This document shows, piece by piece, positions 16,961 to 26,029 of a stretch of DNA of 64,000 bases. The notes beneath the pieces are model-generated. The model ran no database searches, was not told the origin of the DNA, and worked only from the letters and a program-made list of their open reading frames with translations. The stretch is taken from assembly GCF_914271485.1 (NCBI RefSeq), contig NZ_CAJZAG010000017.1, positions 1 to 64,000 of the forward strand, read 5' to 3'. Position 1 is the first letter of the stretch. Each line of letters opens with the position of its first letter. The position numbers and the translations under genes are program-made. The DNA comes from Cupriavidus pampae. GTDB lineage: Bacteria > Pseudomonadota > Gammaproteobacteria > Burkholderiales > Burkholderiaceae.

Positions 16961-19291
16961 ATGGCATGCCGCCGCGCGCTTCCGACCTGGGGGACATGGG
17001 GAATCCGGCGAGCCCGGCTGGGCTGGATGGTCTGCATGGCATTCGTGCTTGTCCCCACCGCGCACGCCGACGACGGGGCCGCCTCGCCGGTCCAGACCAC
17101 ATATCTCGAGGTCATGCTCAACGGTGTGACCACCGGCGCGGTCGCGCGCTTTGCAGAAAACGGTGGCGCGTTATCGACGCCGATCGAGGAACTGGGCGAG
17201 CTCGGCTTGCGCGCCGACCCCGCGCTGGCCGGTCCAAACGGCATGGTCCCGCTCGATCGCCTGCCTGGCGTGACCTATCGCTATGAGCCGGGCATGCAGC
17301 GCGTCTACCTGAACGTCGAGGACAGCCAGCGCCTGCCGGCGCAACTCGGCACGCGTGGACGGGTACGGCCACCGGTCACGCACGGCTATGGCTTCGTGCT
17401 CAACTACGAGGCCTACGCGCAGCCCGACACCGGCAACGAGCTCGGCCTGTACACCGAGCAGCGGTTCTTTCATCCCGGCGGTGTGTTCAGCAACACCGGC
17501 GTCTCGACGTTCTACAACGGCAACAACCGTTACTTACGGCTCGACACGTCGTGGAGCCACGCGGATCCCACCGGCCTGCAGTCGATCCAGATCGGCGATG
17601 CGATCACGGGCGCGTTGCCATGGAGCCGGCCGGTGCGCATCGGCGGCATCCAGATTCGGCGCAACTTCGGTCTGCGGCCGGATCTGATCACCTATCCCCT
17701 GCCCGCGCTCGGCGGCTCGGCTGCCGTGCCGGGCGCGGTCGACCTGTATATCAACAACGTGCGCCAGTACACCGGGCAGGTGCCAAGCGGCCCGTTCGTC
17801 ATCAACAACGCGCCGGCACTGAGCGGCGCGGGTCAGGCGACCATCGTCGTGCGCGATGCGCTCGGCCGCGACGTCAGTACCACGGTGCCGCTGTACATCG
17901 ATTCACGCTTGCTGGCCAAGGGCCTGTTCGACTATTCGTTCGAGGCCGGCTTTGCGCGCACCTCGTATGGGATCGATTCGTTCCGCTATGACACCGCGCC
18001 CGCGGCGAGCGGCTCGGTGCGTTACGGTCTGAGCGATGCCATCACGCTCGAGGGTCATGGTGAGGCCTCGCGCGGCGTGGGCATAGCGGGCGCGGGCGTG
18101 CTGTTCAAACTACCGCTGACGGGCGTGCTGAACCTGTCCACGAGCACCAGCGCATCGGGCGGTCAACAGCTTGGCCTCGGCTATCAATGGCGCACGCCCG
18201 CGTTCAGCATCGACGTACAGGGCACGCGCGCATTCGGTGACTACAAGGATCTGGCCGCGAGTACTGGCGCGCCGATGCCGAGCGCACTGTATCGCGGCAC
18301 GGTGTCGGTGCCGCTCGGCCGCAGTGGCAATGTCGCCGCGAGCTACGTCAATCTGTCGGACCCGATCTATGGCGCCGCGCGCATCGGTTCGCTGGCGTGG
18401 ACCGCGCAGCTCGGGCGGCGCGCCGCGTTCACGGCCAGCACGTACCGCGACTTCGCCGCGGGCTCGTCGTATGGCGTGTCGCTGTCGTTGACCTTCCTGA
18501 TCGACAACGCCACCACGGCCTCCTCCACGGTCGGCCGTGAAGGCGGCAACCCGACCATGATCGGCGCGGTCAGCCACACCGTGCCCTACGAAGGCGGCTG
18601 GGGCTGGCAGGTCGGCGGCCAGCGCGGTGGCGACATGTGGCGTGGCTTTGCGCAGACCAACCTGCGCGGACGCTATGGCGAGGCCTATGCCGCCGTGCAG
18701 GACCTGCAGGGCCGCGTGACCACCGCGTTCGGCGCCAGCGGCTCGCTCGTGGCGATGGACGGCACCGTGATGGCCGGGCGCCGCATCGATCAGAGCTTCG
18801 CGCTGGTCTCCACTGGCGGCGTGCCCGACCTGCCCGTGCTGGTCGAGAACCGCCGCATCGGCACCACCGACGGCGGCGGTCACTTCCTCGTGCCGAACCT
18901 GCTGCCATACGATGCGAACCGCATCGAGATCGATGCACTGAACCTGCCGATCAACACGCGCCTGAGCTCCACGCGCCTGTCGATTGCACCCGCGCTGCAG
19001 TCAGGCGCGGTGGCAGCGTTCTCGATCCAGTCGTTCCGTGGCGGCCAGGTGGTCCTGACCGATGCTGCCGGCGCGCCACTGACAGCCGGCACCGCAGTAC
19101 TGCACGTGGAAAGCGGTGATCGCACCGTGGTGGGCTACGATGGCCTCGCGTTCTTCGAATCGCTACGCGACGACAACACGTTCCGCGCCGATCCCGAGCA
19201 AGGCCCCTGCACCGCGCGCCTGCGCTATGCCGCGAGCAGCGATCCTCTGCCACGACTGGGCCCGATCGCCTGCGTCGGCAGCCCGCCATGA
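16961..19291 (+). CDS. outer-membrane pilus usher (CsuD/FimD family)
   Basis: 776 residues. An N-terminal signal (about 1-32) is followed by the usher N-terminal domain (TTYLEVMLNGVTTG), the large beta-barrel with its plug, and C-terminal domains ending in a CxxxxxY-type segment. Motifs such as VPSGPFVINNAP and YRGTVSVPLG are usher-like. It is the secretion pore and assembly platform for the SCPU pilus. It starts 6 bases after the chaperone and its stop overlaps the next start by four bases (ATGA). Confidence 0.9.
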   Translation: MACRRALPTWGTWGIRRARLGWMVCMAFVLVPTAHADDGAASPVQTTYLEVMLNGVTTGAVARFAENGGALSTPIEELGELGLRADPALAGPNGMVPLDRLPGVTYRYEPGMQRVYLNVEDSQRLPAQLGTRGRVRPPVTHGYGFVLNYEAYAQPDTGNELGLYTEQRFFHPGGVFSNTGVSTFYNGNNRYLRLDTSWSHADPTGLQSIQIGDAITGALPWSRPVRIGGIQIRRNFGLRPDLITYPLPALGGSAAVPGAVDLYINNVRQYTGQVPSGPFVINNAPALSGAGQATIVVRDALGRDVSTTVPLYIDSRLLAKGLFDYSFEAGFARTSYGIDSFRYDTAPAASGSVRYGLSDAITLEGHGEASRGVGIAGAGVLFKLPLTGVLNLSTSTSASGGQQLGLGYQWRTPAFSIDVQGTRAFGDYKDLAASTGAPMPSALYRGTVSVPLGRSGNVAASYVNLSDPIYGAARIGSLAWTAQLGRRAAFTASTYRDFAAGSSYGVSLSLTFLIDNATTASSTVGREGGNPTMIGAVSHTVPYEGGWGWQVGGQRGGDMWRGFAQTNLRGRYGEAYAAVQDLQGRVTTAFGASGSLVAMDGTVMAGRRIDQSFALVSTGGVPDLPVLVENRRIGTTDGGGHFLVPNLLPYDANRIEIDALNLPINTRLSSTRLSIAPALQSGAVAAFSIQSFRGGQVVLTDAAGAPLTAGTAVLHVESGDRTVVGYDGLAFFESLRDDNTFRADPEQGPCTARLRYAASSDPLPRLGPIACVGSPP

Positions 19292-20253
19292 GCGCGCGCC
19301 TGTTCTGTCTGCTGACGATGCTGGTGGCGCTATGCGCCGGCATGTCGCAGGCGCATGCCGTGTGCACCGCCACCGCGCCCTCGGTCACGTTCGGCAGCTA
19401 CAGCCCGGTGTCGGGCAATAGCGTCGATGTCAACGGCAGCATTACGATCAATTGCACTGGTATCTCGGTGTCCACACGCGTGCGTACCTGCATCAATATC
19501 GGTACCGGTGCGGGCGGCACCACCGTGTCTCCACGCATCATGCTCAGCGGCACGCGGCCGCTGCAATTCAATATCTACTCGGACAGCTACACCACGCCAT
19601 GGGGTGCGCGCAGTACCGCCGGGTTCGCGCCGATCATGCTGGACTTTCCGGTGTTGCTCGGCAATGGCACGGCCACGGCGAATTATTTCGCGCGCCTGTT
19701 CGCCAACCAGTCGACCGCCATCGCTGGCAACTACACCTCCACCTTCAGCGGACTCAATGCGGAGGTCACCTACCTCGAGTACGGCCTGCTCATCCCCGCG
19801 CCCGATTGCGCAACGCTGGCGAGTCCCAGCATTCCCATCACCTTCACCGCCACCGCCACGGTCGCCAACGACTGCGTGATCACCGCCAACACGCTCGACT
19901 TCGGCACGGCCGGCGTCCTCAATGCCGCGCTCGATGCCAATGGCTCGCTCTCGGTGCGCTGCACGCTCAACGCGCCGTATTCGATCGCGCTCAACGCTGG
20001 CATCGGCACCGGCGCGACGGTCGCCGCGCGCCGCATGACGCGGGTCAGCGGCACGCAGACGGTCGGCTATCAGCTGTTTCGCAATGCCGCGCGGACAGAA
20101 CTCTGGGGCGATGGCACTGCCGGCACACTCACGGTCAGCGGTACCGGCACAGGCACCGCGCAGATCATCAACCTCTATGGCCGCGTACCCGCGCAGACCA
20201 CACCGCAGGCCGGTACGTATCAGGACACGGTGACCGTGACGATTACCTATTGA
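19288..20253 (+). CDS. two-domain SCPU protein, probable pilus tip adhesin
   Basis: 321 residues. A signal peptide (1-27, ending AHA) is followed by two SCPU-like domains: residues about 28-180 (CTATAPSVTFGSYSPVSG) and 185-321 (ANDCVITANTLDFGTAG to YGRVPAQTTPQAG). The second domain closely resembles the first gene of the operon and should plug into the shaft, leaving the first domain exposed. This matches the two-domain CsuE tip of Acinetobacter Csu pili. Last gene of the operon. Confidence 0.82.
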   Translation: MSARLFCLLTMLVALCAGMSQAHAVCTATAPSVTFGSYSPVSGNSVDVNGSITINCTGISVSTRVRTCINIGTGAGGTTVSPRIMLSGTRPLQFNIYSDSYTTPWGARSTAGFAPIMLDFPVLLGNGTATANYFARLFANQSTAIAGNYTSTFSGLNAEVTYLEYGLLIPAPDCATLASPSIPITFTATATVANDCVITANTLDFGTAGVLNAALDANGSLSVRCTLNAPYSIALNAGIGTGATVAARRMTRVSGTQTVGYQLFRNAARTELWGDGTAGTLTVSGTGTGTAQIINLYGRVPAQTTPQAGTYQDTVTVTITY

Positions 20254-20326
20254 GGCGCGGTTGACGATCCACACCGATGCGCGGACGATAAAGCCCTGCG
20301 CCATCGCGTCTTCGGGAGAGCCATCG

Positions 20327-21013
20327 ATGTGCACGAACTACGCACCGGTCCAGCGCCGCCTGTTGCGCGAGATCTTCGGCGTCGAGCCGCCCCCCGATCT
20401 GTTTCGCGCGGAGACCTATCCCGACTATGCGGCGCCGATTGTGCGCCAGACCACCGACGGCGCGCGCGAAAGTGTGCTGGCGACGTTTGGCATGGTGCCG
20501 CGCAAACGCACACCGCCCGGCGCGCGCCGCTACGACACCACCAACGCGCGCAGTGAAACCGTCGGGGAACGACCGACCTTCGCGCGCTACTGGCGCCAGG
20601 GGCAGCTATGCCTCGTGCCGCTGACTGCCTTCTACGAATTTGCCTATCCTGAATCCGCCACCCCTGTCACGCCGGGCAAGCCCGTGCGCTGGCGCGTATG
20701 GCTGCGCGACGCCGAGGCGTTCGCGGTGGCCGGCCTTTGGCGTGACTGGCCCGATCTGCCGGATGCGCCCGGCCAGCCTTCGTTCACGATGCTCACGGTC
20801 AATGCCGATGGGCACGGCGTGCTGGACCGCTTCCACCGCCCTGGCGACGAGAAGCGCGGCATCGTGATCGTCGCGCGCGACCAGTGGGACGACTGGCTGA
20901 GTTGTCGCAATCCTGAAATCGCGCGAACCTTTCTGCGGCTTTACCCGTCCGACCAGATGGCCGCCGAACCGGCGCCGAAGGTTCAGGGGGCACCGATTCC
21001 GCTCTCGGACTGA
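20327..21013 (+). CDS. SOS-response-associated peptidase family protein (SRAP, YedK/HMCES-like)
   Basis: 228 residues from ATG 20327, chosen because the catalytic Cys must be residue 2 after Met removal (MCTNY), with GGAGAG just upstream. The Asn of TTNARSE and the Glu in LTAFYEF are present; the usual HxRMP region reads DGHGVLDRFHRPGDEKR, a variant I know from other proteobacterial members. The family crosslinks abasic sites in single-stranded DNA. It follows the pilus operon but is unrelated to it by function. Confidence 0.88.
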   Translation: MCTNYAPVQRRLLREIFGVEPPPDLFRAETYPDYAAPIVRQTTDGARESVLATFGMVPRKRTPPGARRYDTTNARSETVGERPTFARYWRQGQLCLVPLTAFYEFAYPESATPVTPGKPVRWRVWLRDAEAFAVAGLWRDWPDLPDAPGQPSFTMLTVNADGHGVLDRFHRPGDEKRGIVIVARDQWDDWLSCRNPEIARTFLRLYPSDQMAAEPAPKVQGAPIPLSD

Positions 21014-21161
21014 GCGTCCCAACTTAGCATCCAACCGAGCATCACCTCACGCTGAGCCCCGCGCGCACCTATCCCTGCGCCGGCATCTGCTGCACAATGC
21101 AGTGAGCCCTGCACATCACGTGGCGTGCGGGGCGACACATAACAAGGAGAAACATCAACGC

Positions 21162-22244
21162 ATGGCGACGCCGAACAAACTGCCTGCCTGGACCATCGGA
21201 GCCCCCATTGCGGCATGGGTCGCCTTTGGCATTGGCCTTGCCCTGCCCCTGTCGGGCTGGATCATTACGATCATGGCGATCGCGCTGGCCGGCGCGGTCT
21301 TCTCCGCGGTCCATCATGCCGAGGTGGTCGCGCACAAGGTCGGCGAACCGTTCGGCACGCTCGTGCTCGCGATCGCCGTCACCGTGATCGAAGTGGCGCT
21401 GATCGTCTCGGTCATGCTGTCCGCCGGCCCGGAAAAGGCCGGCCTCGCGCGCGATACCGTGTTTGCCGCGGTGATGATCATCTGCAACGGCATCGTGGGC
21501 CTGTGCCTGTTCGTCGGCGCGCTGCATCATCGCGAGCAGGCTTTCCAGGCGCCCGGTGCCAATGCCGCGATGGCCGTGCTGGTGGCCCTGCTGGTGCTGA
21601 CCATGGTGCTGCCGAATTTCACCAGCACGACGCCCGGCCCGGTCCTGTCGCCGTCGCAGCTCGCGTTTTCGGGCGCGATGTCACTGGTGCTGTACGGCTG
21701 CTTCGTATTCGTGCAGACCGTCCGGCATCGCGACTACTTTCTGGCCGAAGGCACCAACGACGAGAACGAACATGCGCCACCCCCGCCCGCGCGCGTGGCG
21801 GCTATGAGCGGCGGCCTGCTGATCGTCGCGTTGATTGCGGTGGTGGCACTGGCCAAGATGCTGTCGCCGTCGGTGGAAGCCGCGGTGATGAATGCTGGCG
21901 CCCCGGCCGCCGTGGTTGGCGTGGTGATCGCCGCGCTCGTGCTGTTGCCGGAAGGCCTGGCCGCGCTGCGCGCCGCGCAGACAGATCGTCTGCAGACCAG
22001 CCTGAACCTCGCGCTGGGTTCGGCGCTGGCCAGTATCGGCCTGACGATTCCGACCGTGGCCGCGGTATTCATCGCGATCGGCCGGCCACTCGAACTCGGG
22101 CTCGGCCCGAAAGAGATGGTGCTGCTGTTCCTGACCGTGATCGTTTCGTCGCTGACGCTAGGCATGGGCCGCACGACGATCCTTCAGGGCGTGGTGCACC
22201 TGGTGATCTTTGCCGCCTACCTGTTCATGACCATCGTGCCGTGA
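21162..22244 (+). CDS. cation/proton antiporter, ChaA / y4hA family
   Basis: 360 residues from ATG 21162, with AAGGAG 12 bases upstream. About eleven membrane segments in two homologous halves; the acidic motifs VTVIEVALIVSVM and VLLPEGLAALRAAQ with SLNLALGSALASIGLTIP are those of the CaCA antiporter superfamily. It exports Ca2+, Na+ or K+ in exchange for protons across the inner membrane. It ends 9 bases from the convergent TetR gene. Confidence 0.82.
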   Translation: MATPNKLPAWTIGAPIAAWVAFGIGLALPLSGWIITIMAIALAGAVFSAVHHAEVVAHKVGEPFGTLVLAIAVTVIEVALIVSVMLSAGPEKAGLARDTVFAAVMIICNGIVGLCLFVGALHHREQAFQAPGANAAMAVLVALLVLTMVLPNFTSTTPGPVLSPSQLAFSGAMSLVLYGCFVFVQTVRHRDYFLAEGTNDENEHAPPPPARVAAMSGGLLIVALIAVVALAKMLSPSVEAAVMNAGAPAAVVGVVIAALVLLPEGLAALRAAQTDRLQTSLNLALGSALASIGLTIPTVAAVFIAIGRPLELGLGPKEMVLLFLTVIVSSLTLGMGRTTILQGVVHLVIFAAYLFMTIVP

Positions 22245-22253
22245 TGGACCGTA

Positions 22254-22835
22254 TTACTGACGGGCCGAATCCTTGTGTAACCGGTTCAGCAACCGGCGGC
22301 CCGCGGTAATGACTTCCTCGTCGGAGCGCATCTGATACCGCACGATCATGCCTTCGACGCACAGCATGGCCTCCGCCGCGACCTGTTGCGGGTCGGTCAG
22401 GCCCAGCTCTCCGGCTAGCTGGGTCAGGTAATCCTCGAGCGAGGCCTTGTGCGAGACCGCATGCTCGAGCAGACGCGGGGCCTCTCCCGCACCGCCACCG
22501 ACTTCCGCCACCACGTTGATAAACGCGCAACCGCGATAGTCGTCGCTGGTGAACCATTCCGCCAATGCGTCGGCCAGTACATCCAGATTGCGGCGTAGCG
22601 CGAGTTGCCGCGTCACCGCGGCTTCGAACCAGCCCATCCAGAAATCGTGGCGACGTTCGAGATAGGCGGCAATCAGGTCGTTCTTGGAAGGGAAATGCCG
22701 GTACAGGGACATCTTGGCGACGCCCGATTCGGCAATGATCTTGTCCACACCGGTGGCGCGGTAGCCATCGCGGTAGAAGAGCCGCGCGGCAGTGTCGAGA
22801 ATACGGTCCCGGGCCGATTGCGTAGCCATTTGCAT
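22254..22835 (-). CDS. TetR-family transcriptional repressor
   Basis: 193 residues. Helix-turn-helix at residues 10-55 (ILDTAARLFYRDGYRATGVDKIIAESGVA, YRHFPSKNDLIAAY). The remainder is the helical ligand-binding dimer domain. Its promoter carries a TATAAT box (22861-22866, reverse strand) directly beside AGACAG-N2-CTGTCT, which recurs twice at the promoter of the DUF1348 gene three kilobases away. Autoregulation and repression of that gene are inferred from this shared site. Confidence 0.9.
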   Translation of the reverse strand: MQMATQSARDRILDTAARLFYRDGYRATGVDKIIAESGVAKMSLYRHFPSKNDLIAAYLERRHDFWMGWFEAAVTRQLALRRNLDVLADALAEWFTSDDYRGCAFINVVAEVGGGAGEAPRLLEHAVSHKASLEDYLTQLAGELGLTDPQQVAAEAMLCVEGMIVRYQMRSDEEVITAGRRLLNRLHKDSARQ

Positions 22836-22860
22836 GGAATCTTATGATTCGAATGCCTGC

Positions 22861-22882
22861 ATTATAGAAGACAGCTCTGTCT
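22861..22882 (-). promoter_or_regulatory. TetR promoter: -10 box plus operator AGACAG-N2-CTGTCT
   Basis: On the reverse strand a perfect TATAAT (22861-22866) lies next to the palindrome AGACAG-CT-CTGTCT (22869-22882), with the TetR start codon about 26 bases downstream of the -10 box. A repressor bound here would block RNA polymerase. Confidence 0.6.
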
Positions 22883-22911
22883 ACTGCGGGCCTCGTTTGT
22901 CATCAGACCGT

Positions 22912-22957
22912 AAAAATAAGACGAAGGCCGGATGCGCTTGCGCGACACCCGGCCTTC
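22912..22957 (-). terminator. rho-independent terminator of the disulfide reductase gene
   Basis: GAAGGCCGG (22923-22931) pairs perfectly with CCGGCCTTC (22949-22957). Read on the reverse strand, the hairpin is followed by TCTTATTTTT, 33 bases after the stop codon of the gene ending at 22990. Confidence 0.75.
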
Positions 22958-22989
22958 CACCAGACCCCTGGTGACCTGCTACCTGACCA

Positions 22990-24405
22990 TCAGGCGGCCA
23001 GCTTGACGCGTGCCTGAACCAGCCTGGCATCCGCATCGCGCAGCGCGGTACGCAGCCCTTCTTCCACCACCGGGTGGTAGAACGGCATCGCCAGCATCTC
23101 CGTGATCGTCAGCCCCTGCTGATACGACCATGCCAGCAAGTGCGCGATGTTCTCCGCGCGCGGGCCGATCCATTCAGCACCGAGGAAGCGCCCCGATTCG
23201 ACGTCCGCATACACATGCATCAGACCGCGATGCTTCAGCATGACGCGGCTGCGCCCCTGGTCCTCGAAGCTGACCTCGCCGGTCACATACGTGCCCTCAT
23301 CGAGGTCGGCATGACGCTTGCCCACCATCGCGATCTGCGGATCGGAGAACACCACGCCCAGCGGCGCGCGGCGCGAGATCGCCTTGACCTGCGGCCACGT
23401 GGCGGCGTTCTCGCCGGCCAGCCGGCCTTCGTCCGCGGCTTCGTGCAGCAACGGCAGAATGTTGTTGGCATCGCCGGCGAGGAAGATCGGCGCCGTGCCG
23501 CACTGCAGCGTTTCGGCATCGAACACTGGCACGCCGCGCATGTCGAGCGTCACGCTCGTATTGGCCAGGCCAAGCTTCGCAACGTTCGGCGTGCGACCGG
23601 TTGCAGCCAGCACGTAGGCAAAGCGCTCGGTCAGGGTGTTGCCCGTGGCGGCATCGACGAACGAGATCACGGCTTCGTCGCCATCACGTTGCATGTCGGT
23701 GATTCTGGCATCGGTATCGAGCGAGAACTCCTGATTGAACGCCTGCTCGGCATACGCGCGGATGGCGGGATCCGTGAGCGGACCGACCGACCCGCCCTTG
23801 CCGAAAACGCGGACGCGCACGCCGAGGCGGGACAATGCCTGACCAAGCTCGAGGCCGATCACGCCGGGACCGAACACCGCTACGCTTGCCGGCAGATCGT
23901 CCCATGCGAACACATCATCGTTGACGATCAGGCGATCGCCGAACACCGAGAACGTCGGCGGCACGGCCGGGCTCGAACCGGTGGCGATGACCACACGGCC
24001 GGCGCGCACGGTGGTACCGTCATCGATCTTCAACTCGTTGTCATTGACGAACGTGGCGTAGCCGCGAATGCGATCGGCTTCGGGGATATTCTCCACGCTG
24101 CGCACCACAAAGCCTACGAAACGATCACGCTCGCCACGCACCCGGGCCATGACTTCGCGGCCATCGATGCGGATCTCGCCATCGATATGCACGCCGAATG
24201 CCGACGTATGGCGCGCCTCGTGAGCGGCCTCGGCAGCGGCGATCAGCAGCTTCGAAGGCATGCAGCCCACGCGGGCGCAGGTCGTGCCATAAGGGCCGCC
24301 TTCGATGATCACGGCGCGCTTGCCTGCCGCGACGACGGCCCGGTAAGCGGCAAGGCCCGCGGTGCCTGCGCCAATGATGGCGACATCGGTCTGGATGGTG
24401 GTCAT
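22990..24405 (-). CDS. dihydrolipoamide dehydrogenase-like flavin disulfide reductase
   Basis: 471 residues from ATG 24405. FAD-binding motif GAGTAGLAA (12-20), redox disulfide C43-x4-C48 (TTCARVGCMPSK), the NAD-binding GPGVIGLELGQAL, and the C-terminal dimer motif FYHPVVEEGL with the catalytic His-Glu pair. All residues for disulfide reduction are present. No 2-oxoacid dehydrogenase genes are nearby; instead it follows the Prx-Grx hybrid by 108 bases, so a role in peroxide or thiol defence is more likely than in a dehydrogenase complex. Confidence 0.87.
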   Translation of the reverse strand: MTTIQTDVAIIGAGTAGLAAYRAVVAAGKRAVIIEGGPYGTTCARVGCMPSKLLIAAAEAAHEARHTSAFGVHIDGEIRIDGREVMARVRGERDRFVGFVVRSVENIPEADRIRGYATFVNDNELKIDDGTTVRAGRVVIATGSSPAVPPTFSVFGDRLIVNDDVFAWDDLPASVAVFGPGVIGLELGQALSRLGVRVRVFGKGGSVGPLTDPAIRAYAEQAFNQEFSLDTDARITDMQRDGDEAVISFVDAATGNTLTERFAYVLAATGRTPNVAKLGLANTSVTLDMRGVPVFDAETLQCGTAPIFLAGDANNILPLLHEAADEGRLAGENAATWPQVKAISRRAPLGVVFSDPQIAMVGKRHADLDEGTYVTGEVSFEDQGRSRVMLKHRGLMHVYADVESGRFLGAEWIGPRAENIAHLLAWSYQQGLTITEMLAMPFYHPVVEEGLRTALRDADARLVQARVKLAA

Positions 24406-24449
24406 GTTCTCGTACCTGTCCTTTTTCAGGCAAAACGGTGCCATCGGGT

Positions 24450-24479
24450 CCGGCAATTGCCGGACCGCGCAAGCGGTCC
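24450..24479. repeat. overlapping hairpins between Prx-Grx and reductase genes
   Basis: CCGGCAATTGCCGG (24450-24463) is a perfect 14-base palindrome. It overlaps GGACCGC (24462-24468) pairing with GCGGTCC (24473-24479). The two structures compete for shared bases and precede the reductase start. They could act as an RNA switch, attenuator or processing site; no T-run follows. Confidence 0.4.
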
Positions 24480-24513
24480 TTCAGGGAGTTGGAGCCGGTT
24501 TAAAGGCTGCGGG

Positions 24514-25251
24514 TCAGGCTGCCTTCTTCAGATACTCCTCAACGGCTTCGGCACCGCCGATCAGATTGCCGTTGATGAACACCTGCGGCGCGGTCATGTT
24601 GCCCGAGATGGCGCCCAGCACCTTGCCGCGTACCTTGTGCTCCAGCGGCACGTCGATGTACTCGTAGCCGTTGTCGCTCAGCAGCTGCTTGGCCTTGGCA
24701 CAGAACGAACAGCCCACCTTCGAGAACACCACCACCTGGTCCGGCTTGGCCGCGTTCGGCGCGATATGGGCCAGCATCGTGTCGGCGTCCGACACCTTGA
24801 ACGGGTCGCCCGGCTCTTCCGGCTCGATGAACATCTTGTCGACCACGCCGTTCTTCACGTACATCGAATAGCGCCAGCTACGCTTGCCGAAGCCGAGGTC
24901 GGCCTTGTCCACCAGCATGCCCATGCCGTCAGTGAACTCGCCATTGCCGTCGGGAATCATCACGATGTTCTCGGACTCCTGGTCCTTCGCCCACTCGTTC
25001 ATCACGAACGTATCGTTGACCGACACGCACAGGATGGCATCCACGCCATGCTTGGCGAAGACCGGCGCGAGTTCGTTGTAACGCGGCAGGTGGGTGGACG
25101 AGCACGTCGGCGTAAAGGCGCCCGGCAGCGAGAACAGCACCACGTTCTTGCCTTCGAACAGCTCGGCAGTGGTCACGTTCTTCCATTCATTGTTCTCGCG
25201 AACACGGAAAGTCACGTTAGGTACGCGTTGGCCTTCACGGGGTTGCAGCAT
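24514..25251 (-). CDS. peroxiredoxin-glutaredoxin hybrid (Prx5-Grx fusion)
   Basis: 245 residues. The N-terminal peroxiredoxin-5 domain (1-160) has the peroxidatic Cys50 in PGAFTPTC. The C-terminal glutaredoxin domain (170-245) has C181-S-F-C184, TAPQVFINGNLIGG and the final helix. The natural fusion reduces peroxides with glutathione, as in the Haemophilus and Neisseria hybrids. It is probably the first gene of an operon with the downstream flavin disulfide reductase. Confidence 0.93.
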   Translation of the reverse strand: MLQPREGQRVPNVTFRVRENNEWKNVTTAELFEGKNVVLFSLPGAFTPTCSSTHLPRYNELAPVFAKHGVDAILCVSVNDTFVMNEWAKDQESENIVMIPDGNGEFTDGMGMLVDKADLGFGKRSWRYSMYVKNGVVDKMFIEPEEPGDPFKVSDADTMLAHIAPNAAKPDQVVVFSKVGCSFCAKAKQLLSDNGYEYIDVPLEHKVRGKVLGAISGNMTAPQVFINGNLIGGAEAVEEYLKKAA

Positions 25252-25441
25252 CGGTATGACTCCTTGGTTTCAGTCGTTGAAGCGTTGTCGGTTGGTTGGT
25301 TTCGCTTGTCGTGCAGCGATGGAGCTCATTCTGCCGAGACTCACGTGATCTGTACAATTCATCGTTTCAACCCAACCGATTGATAATTACTATTCTGACG
25401 TGATAGGCATCGACAATCGGGCCCAAAGGATCGGAGACAAA

Positions 25442-25465
25442 GCAAAAGGACGGCCGTAGCCGTCC
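25442..25465 (-). terminator. terminator of the DUF1348 gene
   Basis: GGACGGC (25448-25454), loop CGTA, GCCGTCC (25459-25465). On the reverse strand it is followed by TTTTGC, 25 bases after the stop codon. Confidence 0.75.
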
Positions 25466-25490
25466 CCTGATGCGCACCCCTCGGCAGGGC

Positions 25491-25967
25491 TTACAGACCG
25501 AGGTCGCTCAGGCTCGGATGATCGTCAGGGCGGCGTCCGAGCGGCCAGTGGAACTTGCGGTCGGACTCCTTGATCGGCATGTCGTTGATGCACGCGAAAC
25601 GCCGCTGCATCAGGCCGTGTTCATTGAACTCCCAGTTCTCGTTGCCGTAGGAGCGGTACCAATGACCCGAGTCGTCATGCCACTCGTAGGCGTAGCGTAC
25701 GGCGATTCGGTTACCTTCGTACGCCCACAGCTCCTTGATCAGGCGATAGTCGAGTTCCTTGTTCCACTTGCGCGTGAGGAATTCCACGATCTGGTCGCGT
25801 CCAGTCACGAATTCGGCGCGATTGCGCCATGCGCTATCGACCGTATAAGCCATCGACACTTTCTTGGCATCGCGGCTATTCCAGCCGTCTTCGGCCCCAC
25901 GGACCTTGGCAATGGCGCTTTCAAGCGTAAACGGCGGCACAGGCTGGCGAACTTCCGGATTCGACAT
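25491..25967 (-). CDS. DUF1348 / NTF2-like (SnoaL-fold) protein
   Basis: 158 residues. It shows the conserved DUF1348 pattern: PPFTLESAIAKVRGAEDGWN, WRNRAEFVTGRDQIVEFLTRKW, RYAYEWHDDSGHWYRSYGNE and WEFNEHGLMQRR. The family has a cone-shaped NTF2 fold; the enzyme activity is unknown. AAGGAG lies upstream of ATG 25967. Its promoter (TTGACA, 16 bases, TAGAAT) is overlapped by two ACAG-N2-CTGT operators, so it should be tightly repressed by the TetR protein encoded at 22254-22835. Confidence 0.85.
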   Translation of the reverse strand: MSNPEVRQPVPPFTLESAIAKVRGAEDGWNSRDAKKVSMAYTVDSAWRNRAEFVTGRDQIVEFLTRKWNKELDYRLIKELWAYEGNRIAVRYAYEWHDDSGHWYRSYGNENWEFNEHGLMQRRFACINDMPIKESDRKFHWPLGRRPDDHPSLSDLGL

Positions 25968-26029
25968 GACAGGAACTCCTTTTGGATGGGCAAAGCGTGA
26001 TGGGATGTTCTACGCGGACTGCAGAAATG

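Noticed and set aside
20327..21013. The missing HxRMP motif in the SRAP protein as evidence of inactivation.
   Set aside because: The DGHxxxxRFHxPGDEKR form is one I know from other proteobacterial SRAP proteins, and Cys2, Asn and Glu are in place.
23074..25383. A 769-codon rightward frame spanning the reductase and Prx-Grx genes.
   Set aside because: It covers two well-supported genes and a promoter region on the other strand, with random composition.
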